Assembly: GCA_900321335.1 (NCBI GenBank)
Contig: ONVR01000135.1
Span: 1-13,628 of the forward strand
Length of the DNA stretch: 13,628 nucleotides
Direction: 5' to 3'
Origin: an uncultured Eubacteriales bacterium
GTDB lineage: Bacteria > Bacillota > Clostridia > Oscillospirales > Oscillospiraceae
Shown here: positions 1-7,653 of the stretch, piece after piece
Layout of the letters: every line of letters starts with the position of its first letter
Numbering within the stretch: position 1 is the first letter of the stretch
The notes under the pieces: model-generated
Seen by the model: only the letters and a program-made list of their open reading frames with translations
Told to the model about the DNA's origin: nothing
Database searches by the model: none
Translations under genes and position numbers: made by a program

Positions 1-2001
1 ATCGGCGATCTGGACGTGCCCGATATTACCGGCAGCTACGCCTCCTACGGCAGCGCCGTGAGCTCCGCCGGCGTTCCCGACGAGCTCAGCCGGATCTGCA
101 ATATGATCTTCGGCCGGGACCAGCTGCCGGAGAGCTACATGAGCCCCGGCCAGGTCCGGTTCGATATTCCCATGAGCAAGCTCATTATCTTCGTGCAGGG
201 AGAAAACGTCTCCGGTGTGAGTCTGAAGGCCGAAGACGGGACCGAGCTCACCCCGGTGAGCACCTATTCACCCCAGTACAGCACCAAAGGGGCCGGGGAC
301 GGCTTTTCCGGCCAGGCGGTGCCGGACACCACCCTGCAGGGAATGCTGGTGACCTATGAAAACTGCCAGCCGGGTACGTATTCCCTCACTTATGCAGGCG
401 CTTCCCGGAGCATCGCCGCCTATTACGAGCCGGACGTGGACGTGTCCGCCCTGCTCACAGACGCAAACGGCAACCCGGTGGACGTGACCCTGCCCCAGCA
501 GGAGGCAGGGCAATACAGCCTGCAGTACGGCTTTGTGGACGCCGGGGGCGGGTTTATCACTTCGGAGCTGCTGGGACAGCAAAATTATGAGATCACCTAC
601 CGGATCAACGGAGAGGAGCAGACCGTTACCGCCAATGAGGCGGGCTTTATCCCCCTGGATATGTCCGCAGGGGACACCCTGGACGCGGACGTGGCCGTGA
701 CGTTTTTGAGCGGCTACCGGGTCAGCAAGACGGGGCAGGATCTGGGCTGGCCGGATCTGGGGATCCAGTTCGGGCCCAAGGGCGCCGGTACCCTGGATAT
801 GGACGTGTCCGGCGGCGGGGACAGCTACAAGCTCTCCCGGCTGGAGCAGGAGGGCGTTTACCGGGTCACGCTGACCCACGACGGCACCCCGGTTACGGGG
901 GAGATGCTGGACCAGGCGAGCCTTGACGCACGCGTCAGCGGCGGCAACGCCGTCTGCGCCGTGGAAAAAGACGCGGAGGGCTTTACCCTGCGCCTGCAGT
1001 ACGCGGGCTCCGCGGCCCAGACCCAGTGCGGCGACTATACCGTGGACCTGCTGGCATATTATACCTCGGAGGACAGCCTGACGGCCCAGTGCGGGCAGAC
1101 CCTCTCCTTTACGCTGGACGATGAAGTCAGCCGCCTGGAGATGGACCTGGAGGCGCCCCAAAAGCATTTCGTACGATCCAAGCTCGACCGGGCAAAGCCC
1201 ATGACCGTAACGGTGACCATGGATGGCCAGCCCCTGACGGCAGAGCAGATGGCACAGGCGGAGCTCACTGTGGATAGTGAGGCGGCCTTCCACGTGGAAA
1301 AGCTGCCGGAACAGTCGGCCTTCCGGGTGACGCCCGCCCGGGAGCCTGCGCCGGCAAACGGGCGCTACCGGGTGGCCTTTACCGCCACGGCGGCGGACAC
1401 GGTGGGCAGAACGATTTCCGCCGAGGAGGCGACCCACGTCCGGTTCCAGCCCTTTTCCGACTGGGTTTTGTATCTGATGGTCCTGGGAGGACTTCTGGCG
1501 CTGGCGGCGCTGATCGCTCTGTATCTGAACGTCAAACGCCTGCCGAAGCGCATCGGCGTTTCCTTTGCCGACACCCGCTTTACCGTGGGCGGCCGGATCG
1601 TGGAGGGAGACCCCAAGTGCCGAAGCCCGAAATCCTGCAAGAAAAAGGCGTCCGTCTCCGTGGAGGCGCCGGAGTACGTGCTCAACCCCATGGCCACGGC
1701 GGGGATCGCCATGAATCTGGAGGCGGTGAGCCCCCGGCGGATCAAATCCTCCCGGCGGCGGGCCAGAGTGGTCGGCGTCAGCGTGCTGGGGGACATCGAG
1801 CCCACCAGCGTGAACATCGGCGCCAAAATCTTCACCGTGGAAAAGGACACGGGGCGGCTGATCAATCCCGTGTCGCCCACCGCGCCGGCCACGCCTTTTG
1901 AGATCGGCAACAACGCCATCATCACCATCAGCGGCAAGGTGCCCAAGCCCACGGGGGGCACGTCAGCGGCGGCCTTCTCTTCCAAGCTGAAATTCCGGTA
2001 A
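1..2001 (+). CDS. Membrane-anchored surface protein with Ig-like repeats (C-terminal part; likely vWA-type)
   Basis: The reading frame is open from the first base, so the true start lies upstream; a GTG at 16 is in frame but has no convincing ribosome binding site in view. Counting from base 1, residues 1-487 are mostly beta-rich, Ig-like sequence. Two segments resemble each other: residues about 289-332 (VTLTHDGTPVTGEM...) and 403-443 (VTVTMDGQPLTAEQ...). One transmembrane helix follows at about 488-511 (WVLYLMVLGGLLALAALIAL). Then comes KRLPKR, which by the positive-inside rule puts the last ~155 residues in the cytoplasm. That tail is basic (RRIKSSRRRAR) and has a C-x5-C pair. The sequence before the first repeat (FDIPMSKLIIFVQGENVSGV) reminds me of segments that follow a von Willebrand A domain in Firmicutes surface proteins, so a vWA domain may lie upstream; this is inference. 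The next gene begins 57 bases downstream, suggesting one operon. Confidence is good for the topology and low for function. Confidence 0.75.
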   Translation: MGDLDVPDITGSYASYGSAVSSAGVPDELSRICNMIFGRDQLPESYMSPGQVRFDIPMSKLIIFVQGENVSGVSLKAEDGTELTPVSTYSPQYSTKGAGDGFSGQAVPDTTLQGMLVTYENCQPGTYSLTYAGASRSIAAYYEPDVDVSALLTDANGNPVDVTLPQQEAGQYSLQYGFVDAGGGFITSELLGQQNYEITYRINGEEQTVTANEAGFIPLDMSAGDTLDADVAVTFLSGYRVSKTGQDLGWPDLGIQFGPKGAGTLDMDVSGGGDSYKLSRLEQEGVYRVTLTHDGTPVTGEMLDQASLDARVSGGNAVCAVEKDAEGFTLRLQYAGSAAQTQCGDYTVDLLAYYTSEDSLTAQCGQTLSFTLDDEVSRLEMDLEAPQKHFVRSKLDRAKPMTVTVTMDGQPLTAEQMAQAELTVDSEAAFHVEKLPEQSAFRVTPAREPAPANGRYRVAFTATAADTVGRTISAEEATHVRFQPFSDWVLYLMVLGGLLALAALIALYLNVKRLPKRIGVSFADTRFTVGGRIVEGDPKCRSPKSCKKKASVSVEAPEYVLNPMATAGIAMNLEAVSPRRIKSSRRRARVVGVSVLGDIEPTSVNIGAKIFTVEKDTGRLINPVSPTAPATPFEIGNNAIITISGKVPKPTGGTSAAAFSSKLKFR

Positions 2002-2058
2002 GCGCGGCTTACTGCAAACAGAATATACAAAACTTCAATAGATGCGGAGGAAAGTTCA

Positions 2059-5000
2059 ATGGCAAAAGAAAACCTGAAGATCAACGTGGTGGAAGCCCCG
2101 ACCCTGTTTGTGGGCGTGGGCGGCACCGGCTGCGACGTGGTGAAAAGGGTCGCGGAGAAGTGCAGGCCCGGCGAGGCGGAGAACATCAACTTCGTGTGCC
2201 TGGACACAAACGTAAACGACCTGTCCTCGATCAAAAAGAGCGACAAGCACATCTACCACGTGCAGACCTCCAACACCCAGACCGTGGGCAACTATCTGTA
2301 CTACGATGAGGACGCCCTGAAAAACTGGTTCCCCAAAAACGCCGTCCTCTACGACAAGACCGTCTCCGAGGGCGCAGGCCAGGTCCGGGCCATCTCCCGG
2401 CTGGCGCTGAACTCCACCATCAAGACCGGGCGGATCAACGAGCTGTACGACGCCATTGACGACCTGTTCCGCAAGACGGGCAAGGAACTCAAGCAGGCCA
2501 TGCGCGTGGTCATGGTCTCCACCACCTCCGGCGGCACCGGCTCCGGCATCGTCATGCCCCTTGCCATGTTTATCCGGGATTACGTAAAGAACAAATACCC
2601 CAACACCAGCCTGATCGTCCGGTCCCTTCTGATGCTGCCGGAGACGCTGGACAGCGTTATCAAATCCACGGTGGAGAAGGACAGCCAGCGCCGGAACGCC
2701 TACGCCACCATCAAGGAGATCAACGCCTTTATGATGAAGGGCTCCGGTTTCTTCGATATCGATGAGGACCTCAAGCGGTACAACAACCTGTACGTGGACT
2801 TTGCCCTGCCCGGCACCGACGAGAAAAAGCGCCTGTCCATGCTGCCCTTCGACTTCTGCTTCCTCATGGACGGCCAGGACGCGGAGGACAGCACCCTGGT
2901 GAACGTGGAGCAGTACAAGGAGCTGGCTGCCCAGGCCCTGTATGAGCAGAACATCGGCCCCATGCAGAAAAAGGCCTTCTCCGTGGAGGACAATATCATC
3001 AAGGAGATGGCAAACCCCGGCATCTACGGCCGCAACCGCTTCGGCGGCATCGGCGCCAGCGTGCTGCGCTATCCCTATGAGGACGTGGCGGACTACATCG
3101 CCTACGACTGGGCCATCGACAGCATCGGCGGCGAGGGCGAGGCGGCCAAGTGGTCCAAGTACGACAACGAGTACGCCAGAAAGAAGAAAGAGGCGGAGAA
3201 AAAGGGCCTGTCCCGGGAGGATACGCCCACCTTGGCAGAGGTCTACATCAGCAAGATGGACGGGGCGCAGGACACCTTCTCCAAGGACCTGCGGGCCAAA
3301 TTCCTCAGCGACGCCGACGACCGGGTGGAGGAGTTCTTTACGGAGCTGGCAAACGAGATGCACGAGGCCGTAAAGAACAACAGCGCCATCATGAGCTTTA
3401 TGAACCAGACCAACAAGCTGGCCGGGGAGATCGACTACAAGGAGCCCGACAACCGGGGCCACGCCGTGGACAACCTCCGGAAGCTGCGCAACTATGAAAT
3501 GGCAGTCAACGCCAACGCCTCCAAGGCGGCGGTGTCCACTGCGGAGAACATCCTGCTCAACGAGACCAAGACCATCAACGAGAAAAAGCCCTATACCATC
3601 GAGGCCCTGCTGAAAAACGCCTACGAGGATATCTGCCACCCCAACGCGGCCCGGTATATGCTCTATAAGGCGAAAAACGAGTTTGAAGAGCGCATCGAGT
3701 CCGTCAGCGCCGAGATCCGGGACACCATCAAGCCCGCCCTGCGGGAGTTCTCCTCCCGGGCCAACAACCCCGGCATGTACGACCTGGGCTCCACCAAGGA
3801 GACGGAGTACAACCTGGACGGCCTGTGCAAGGCGGAGAAGGCCGCCGGAGAGGATCCCAGCCTCTTTGAGAAGATCGGCGGCTACGAGAAGATCTACGAA
3901 AAGCTCAACGAGTGCTTCGTGGGCTACCACAACAAGATCACGGAGCTGATGAACAAGACGGCGGAGCTGGAGGCCTACACCATCGGCTTTGACTATGTCA
4001 AGGACCTGTGCGAGACCTACGAGCGCTTCTACAAGACCTTTGGGGAAAAGGTCTCCACCCTGACCCGCCGCAAGGAGGAGATGGTGGACGATCTGGCCTT
4101 CCGGAAGGGCAACTCCGTGTACAACGTCTGCGCCTCCAAGGCCCTCATCGAGGAACTCAGCCGCTCCACCATGAACATCAGCAGCGAGGGGGATATGCTG
4201 GACAAGGAGCTCAACGGCCAGATCTTCGACGCGGTAAAGGCCAACGTCCGCTTTGAGCGGGAGATCCGCTTTGCCGACATCGTGGAAGAGGACCGGCGCG
4301 TGGACATTTTTGACGATATCCTGCTGGGTTACTATAAAAACAGCGTCCGCCAGAACTGCGCCAACATCGACATGAACATCATCGAGGCCATCGCCATGGA
4401 AAACCGCCTCAAGGGCCGGCTGAAGGCCAGACAGGAGCAGAAGGACGGGGAGAGCAAGATCTTCGACAAGGTCACCCAGGAGGACAACGAGCGCTACATC
4501 AAAGAGATGATCGCCATGGGTCACCGGCTGGCGGCGCCCAGCATCCAGCGCATCACCAACGAGGAGCCCAGAGAGATCAGCCTGTGCGCCTACAACAGCG
4601 ATCTGCTCAATATGCGCTCTTTCCGGGTCAAGGAGGTCATCGACGGCAACAGCGAGGCGGTGGACACCATCTCCCGGTACGAGCTGCACTTCTTCAACGC
4701 CCTGTATAACCTGACGCCGGATAAGCTCAACAAGTTTGCCTGCCCCCTCAAGACGGAGACGGGTATGAAAAACGCGGGCCTGTACCACAACGCCTATATG
4801 ACCTACGCCAAGCGCATCGGCCCGGATTCCACCAAAAACATCGCCACCTCCACCCACATCGACAAGCGGTGGGATTCTCTGGCGGTCATGCCGGAGATCG
4901 ACTTCGACTTCCAGGACAAGCGCATGATGAAGATCCACAAGGCCATGATCTACGCCCTGGTCTACGAGGCCATCCGGTATCAGAATCTGTCTGTTGCCGC

Positions 5001-5610
5001 CAACGGCAAGATGGTCTACAAGTACGAAAACTCCGAGGAGCGCTATGAGGAGATGGTGGTCTCCAACGGCACCCTCTGCGACGAGTTTTACGAGATCCTC
5101 GACGCCCTGTATATCAGCTCCACCATGGTGGAGGATATCGAGGTCATCAAGGCCAAGAAGAGCGCCCGGGATTCCCTGCGCAACTCCAGCTATGCTGAGT
5201 GCGCCTTTGCCAGGGCGCTGGAGGGCTTTGCCATCGACGAGGTCCACGAGGGTCCCACCAGCATCTTTGAGATTCCCCTGCAGTACTACAACTCCCTGCC
5301 CAACAGCAAGCGCTACGTGGGGGAGATCACCGACCTGATCGAGGCTGCCATCGACGTGCTCCGGGAGGAGATCGAAAAGACGGAGAGCGAGGACGACGCC
5401 AAGTTTATCCTCTGCGACGAGCTCAAGGAGCAGTTCGTGCTGCTCACGGAGAACTACAAGAACTTTGAGCTGATGCGCAACAATCTGGCCATCTCGGAAA
5501 ATCCCGTCATCGACATCGTCTACCGGAAGGTCAAAAACGTGCTGACCTCCACGCCGGAGCCCGACGATTTCGAGGACGTGCTCACAGAGCTGAAGAACCT
5601 GATCCGGTAA
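2059..5610 (+). CDS. Tubulin-like (Tubulin_2 type) GTPase-fold protein
   Basis: The ATG at 2059 follows GGAGG at 2046-2050 with an 8-base spacer. The N-terminal ~250 residues carry the tubulin/FtsZ nucleotide-binding landmarks: a glycine loop GVGGTG at residues 19-24, an NTD-like segment FVCLDTNVNDL around residues 46-56 (D49), and the signature phosphate loop SGGTGSG ending at residue 163. These fit the large bacterial 'tubulin-like' family (Tubulin_2, PF13809 as I recall it) rather than FtsZ, which is about 350-400 residues. The remaining ~900 residues are charged and largely helical, with likely coiled-coil stretches and no membrane segment, so the protein should be cytoplasmic. A GTP-dependent scaffold or polymer is inferred; I could not identify a catalytic T7-loop aspartate. 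The gene sits between a membrane-anchored surface protein and two membrane proteins, suggesting it works at the inner face of the membrane. Confidence 0.85.
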   Translation: MAKENLKINVVEAPTLFVGVGGTGCDVVKRVAEKCRPGEAENINFVCLDTNVNDLSSIKKSDKHIYHVQTSNTQTVGNYLYYDEDALKNWFPKNAVLYDKTVSEGAGQVRAISRLALNSTIKTGRINELYDAIDDLFRKTGKELKQAMRVVMVSTTSGGTGSGIVMPLAMFIRDYVKNKYPNTSLIVRSLLMLPETLDSVIKSTVEKDSQRRNAYATIKEINAFMMKGSGFFDIDEDLKRYNNLYVDFALPGTDEKKRLSMLPFDFCFLMDGQDAEDSTLVNVEQYKELAAQALYEQNIGPMQKKAFSVEDNIIKEMANPGIYGRNRFGGIGASVLRYPYEDVADYIAYDWAIDSIGGEGEAAKWSKYDNEYARKKKEAEKKGLSREDTPTLAEVYISKMDGAQDTFSKDLRAKFLSDADDRVEEFFTELANEMHEAVKNNSAIMSFMNQTNKLAGEIDYKEPDNRGHAVDNLRKLRNYEMAVNANASKAAVSTAENILLNETKTINEKKPYTIEALLKNAYEDICHPNAARYMLYKAKNEFEERIESVSAEIRDTIKPALREFSSRANNPGMYDLGSTKETEYNLDGLCKAEKAAGEDPSLFEKIGGYEKIYEKLNECFVGYHNKITELMNKTAELEAYTIGFDYVKDLCETYERFYKTFGEKVSTLTRRKEEMVDDLAFRKGNSVYNVCASKALIEELSRSTMNISSEGDMLDKELNGQIFDAVKANVRFEREIRFADIVEEDRRVDIFDDILLGYYKNSVRQNCANIDMNIIEAIAMENRLKGRLKARQEQKDGESKIFDKVTQEDNERYIKEMIAMGHRLAAPSIQRITNEEPREISLCAYNSDLLNMRSFRVKEVIDGNSEAVDTISRYELHFFNALYNLTPDKLNKFACPLKTETGMKNAGLYHNAYMTYAKRIGPDSTKNIATSTHIDKRWDSLAVMPEIDFDFQDKRMMKIHKAMIYALVYEAIRYQNLSVAANGKMVYKYENSEERYEEMVVSNGTLCDEFYEILDALYISSTMVEDIEVIKAKKSARDSLRNSSYAECAFARALEGFAIDEVHEGPTSIFEIPLQYYNSLPNSKRYVGEITDLIEAAIDVLREEIEKTESEDDAKFILCDELKEQFVLLTENYKNFELMRNNLAISENPVIDIVYRKVKNVLTSTPEPDDFEDVLTELKNLIR

Positions 5611-5623
5611 TCCCATCTTTTGA

Positions 5624-5661
5624 TCCGGGGGCCGGGCCGGCGTCTGGCCGCCCGCCCCGGA
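5624..5661 (+). other. GC-rich intercistronic hairpin
   Basis: Arms TCCGGGG (5624-5630) and CCCCGGA (5655-5661) are perfect complements, and GGGC/GCCC can pair inside them. The element lies between the tubulin-like stop and the next gene's ribosome binding site. No T-run follows, so it is not a normal terminator. It may affect mRNA stability or processing, or the expression ratio of the flanking genes. Confidence 0.5.
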
Positions 5662-5675
5662 CACTTCAGAGAAAC

Positions 5676-5682
5676 GGAGGTG
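5676..5682 (+). promoter_or_regulatory. Ribosome binding site fixing a TTG start
   Basis: GGAGGTG lies six bases before TTG at 5689. It chooses 5689 over two other in-frame starts: TTG at 5620, which would force translation through the hairpin, and GTG at 5680, which overlaps the site itself. Confidence 0.7.
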
Positions 5683-5688
5683 AACAGG

Positions 5689-7653
5689 TTGTTCACTGTT
5701 GTGATATCGGAACGGGAACACATTGAGAACATCGAGACTTACAAGACCTTTCTGCGGCCCTTTCTGGGCAGCGGCAAGGTTGCCTTCTGCGCCTGGAACC
5801 TGCAGGGACAGAGCCTTGACGAGGCGGTGCCGGATCTGACGGCAACGGTGTCCCGGCATGAGCGCTGGCGCGCCATCGTGGTGTGCCCGGAGGAGCGGCT
5901 GGAGAGCAAGAATCCCTTTGACGTGGTCTCCTGGACCCCGCCGGCTGACCCGGACCCGGACCGGCCGCTGGCCGCCCGGCTGCGGCAGGCGGATCTGGAA
6001 GCCTATGCCCAGGCCAGCACCAAGCCTCTGGCCAGGCTCATGGCGCATCTGTGCCGATTCCCCCTGATCGACCGGCGGTCGCCGGCAGATCAGGCTGACC
6101 CGGATTTTGCGGCCTATCAGGCCCGGATCGACCGGAAGTACCAGCTGTACTGCCAGATGCGGGGAGAGGAGAAGCCGGAGATCGAGCTGCCGGAGGAGAT
6201 CCTTTGCGTGACCAAACGCACCCTTCAGGACGAGAAGTATGACATCGACACCTCCTGGGTGCCTCATATCGACAACCAGTATTCCCGGTTTTACGACCGG
6301 AACCTGTATTTTGACAAGATGCGCTACGTGCTCTTCGACATTCTGCCCCGGAGCCACCGGAACTACACCTACGACTACATGCGCTTCTTGTATGCCCTGC
6401 TCATTCTGGCCAATTACGACGCGCCCCGGGGAGCGCTGCGCCCCAACCGGGTGTATAACCTGGAGTGCCGGAACGACGAGCAGGCCCTGTGCCGCCTGGT
6501 GATGTCCTATGACGAAAAGCTCAAGGCCACGGACGCGGTGATCGAAAAGGAGATCCGCCAGCTCCTGGCCGAGGAGAAAAAGCGTCTGACAGACGACGAG
6601 GCGGAGACGATCTTCTGTACGGAGATCACCATCCCCGTGGCCGTGGAGGACACCTTTGACCGGCAGACGCTCTTTGCCGACCGCAGCGGCTACGGCCTTG
6701 CCCGGGACTGCCCGGCTGACGAGGCCTCCGCCTGGTCCACCGGTTACCGGAGCATCGTAAAGGCCCTGCACAAATTCCTCAAGCAGCCCCGCCGGGCTGT
6801 GAAGAAGGCGGGGGAGGAGATGCGCCGGATCAGCGTGGTGGACACGGATAAGGTCAAGCGCCTCAACAGCTTTCAGAAAGAGGATATCCGGGAGTACATC
6901 GCAAACGCGGAGACGGAGATGGCCGCCATGCAGACCACGGATCTGTACGATACCGGGGCTTTTGAAGCGGAGATGGCGTCCGCCTCCGATGACGTGGAGA
7001 AAAAGATCGGGACCCGCATGAACAAAAAGCCCACGGTGATCCTGGGCGCGGTGAGCATCGCCTTGTTTCTGCTGGGCTTTCTGCCCCTGCTGCTGCGAAA
7101 CGGCGCCTCCGATGACGCCGCCAGCGTGTCGGTGCTGATGACGGTCCTGGCCGTGGCGGTATTTGCCGCGGCGGGCTTCGTCTGCCTGCTGTTTCTCCGG
7201 TACGCCCTGATCCGGCGCATCAGCGCCTTCAACGGCGTGATGCGGGGGATCTGCAACCGGGTGTTCGGCGGCATGGAGCAGATGGGCCGCTATTTAAGCT
7301 GCGTGTGCAGCGTGATGCGGGGCTTTTCCGCCCTGAATTATGACGAAGAAAATGAGGACGAGCAGACCCTGCAGATCCGTATCCGCAACAAGCACCGGCG
7401 GGACATTGCCAAAGCCCGGGCGGAGCTGGAGGACGTGTACGGCGGCTATCTGGACGGGGAGGCCGTGCCGGAGAGCGTGCTCTCCGAGCCCTTTGCCTAT
7501 AATTTCAGCCGCTGCACGGAGTTTGCCTATCCCATGCCCTTTACAAGAGGGGGCGAGCGCACCATCGAATTTATGCAGCCGGGCTATGAGATCGCCGTGC
7601 CTGTGGATTTCGTCAAGGCTGTGACCGTGACAATGGAGGAGCTGTATGAATAA
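5689..7653 (+). CDS. Uncharacterised protein with coiled coil and two transmembrane helices
   Basis: I do not recognise this family. The TTG start at 5689 is chosen from the well-placed GGAGGTG and gives 654 residues. The N-terminus (MFTVVISEREHIENIETYK) starts a soluble region of about 440 residues, with a hydrophobic strand AIVVCPEE near residues 61-68 that could belong to a Rossmann-like or receiver-like core; that is a guess. A charged helical stretch at about 272-306 (DEKLKATDAVIEKEIRQLL) looks like coiled coil, and a second helical segment precedes the membrane region. Two transmembrane helices lie at about 450-470 and 479-503, joined by a short acidic loop (NGASDDAAS), so both ends should be cytoplasmic. 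The C-terminal ~150 residues are soluble and helical at first. The stop overlaps the next start by 8 bases, so the two products are probably translationally coupled and may form a membrane complex. Confidence 0.85.
   Translation: MFTVVISEREHIENIETYKTFLRPFLGSGKVAFCAWNLQGQSLDEAVPDLTATVSRHERWRAIVVCPEERLESKNPFDVVSWTPPADPDPDRPLAARLRQADLEAYAQASTKPLARLMAHLCRFPLIDRRSPADQADPDFAAYQARIDRKYQLYCQMRGEEKPEIELPEEILCVTKRTLQDEKYDIDTSWVPHIDNQYSRFYDRNLYFDKMRYVLFDILPRSHRNYTYDYMRFLYALLILANYDAPRGALRPNRVYNLECRNDEQALCRLVMSYDEKLKATDAVIEKEIRQLLAEEKKRLTDDEAETIFCTEITIPVAVEDTFDRQTLFADRSGYGLARDCPADEASAWSTGYRSIVKALHKFLKQPRRAVKKAGEEMRRISVVDTDKVKRLNSFQKEDIREYIANAETEMAAMQTTDLYDTGAFEAEMASASDDVEKKIGTRMNKKPTVILGAVSIALFLLGFLPLLLRNGASDDAASVSVLMTVLAVAVFAAAGFVCLLFLRYALIRRISAFNGVMRGICNRVFGGMEQMGRYLSCVCSVMRGFSALNYDEENEDEQTLQIRIRNKHRRDIAKARAELEDVYGGYLDGEAVPESVLSEPFAYNFSRCTEFAYPMPFTRGGERTIEFMQPGYEIAVPVDFVKAVTVTMEELYE

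Noticed and set aside
2024..2029. TATACA as a -10 box for a promoter before the tubulin-like gene
   Set aside because: No acceptable -35 hexamer lies 16-18 bases upstream; transcription from the upstream gene is simpler.
5620..5688. Upstream TTG (5620) start for the two-helix membrane protein
   Set aside because: The extra 23 residues are Arg/Gly/Pro-rich, encoded by the hairpin, and no ribosome binding site precedes 5620, whereas GGAGGTG is ideally placed for TTG at 5689.
2056..6771. A minus-strand open frame of 1571 codons spanning two plus-strand genes
   Set aside because: It is rich in Val, Leu, Gly, His and Asp with no domain, and lies opposite clear tubulin-like coding sequence; GC-rich codon use opposite a real gene creates such frames.
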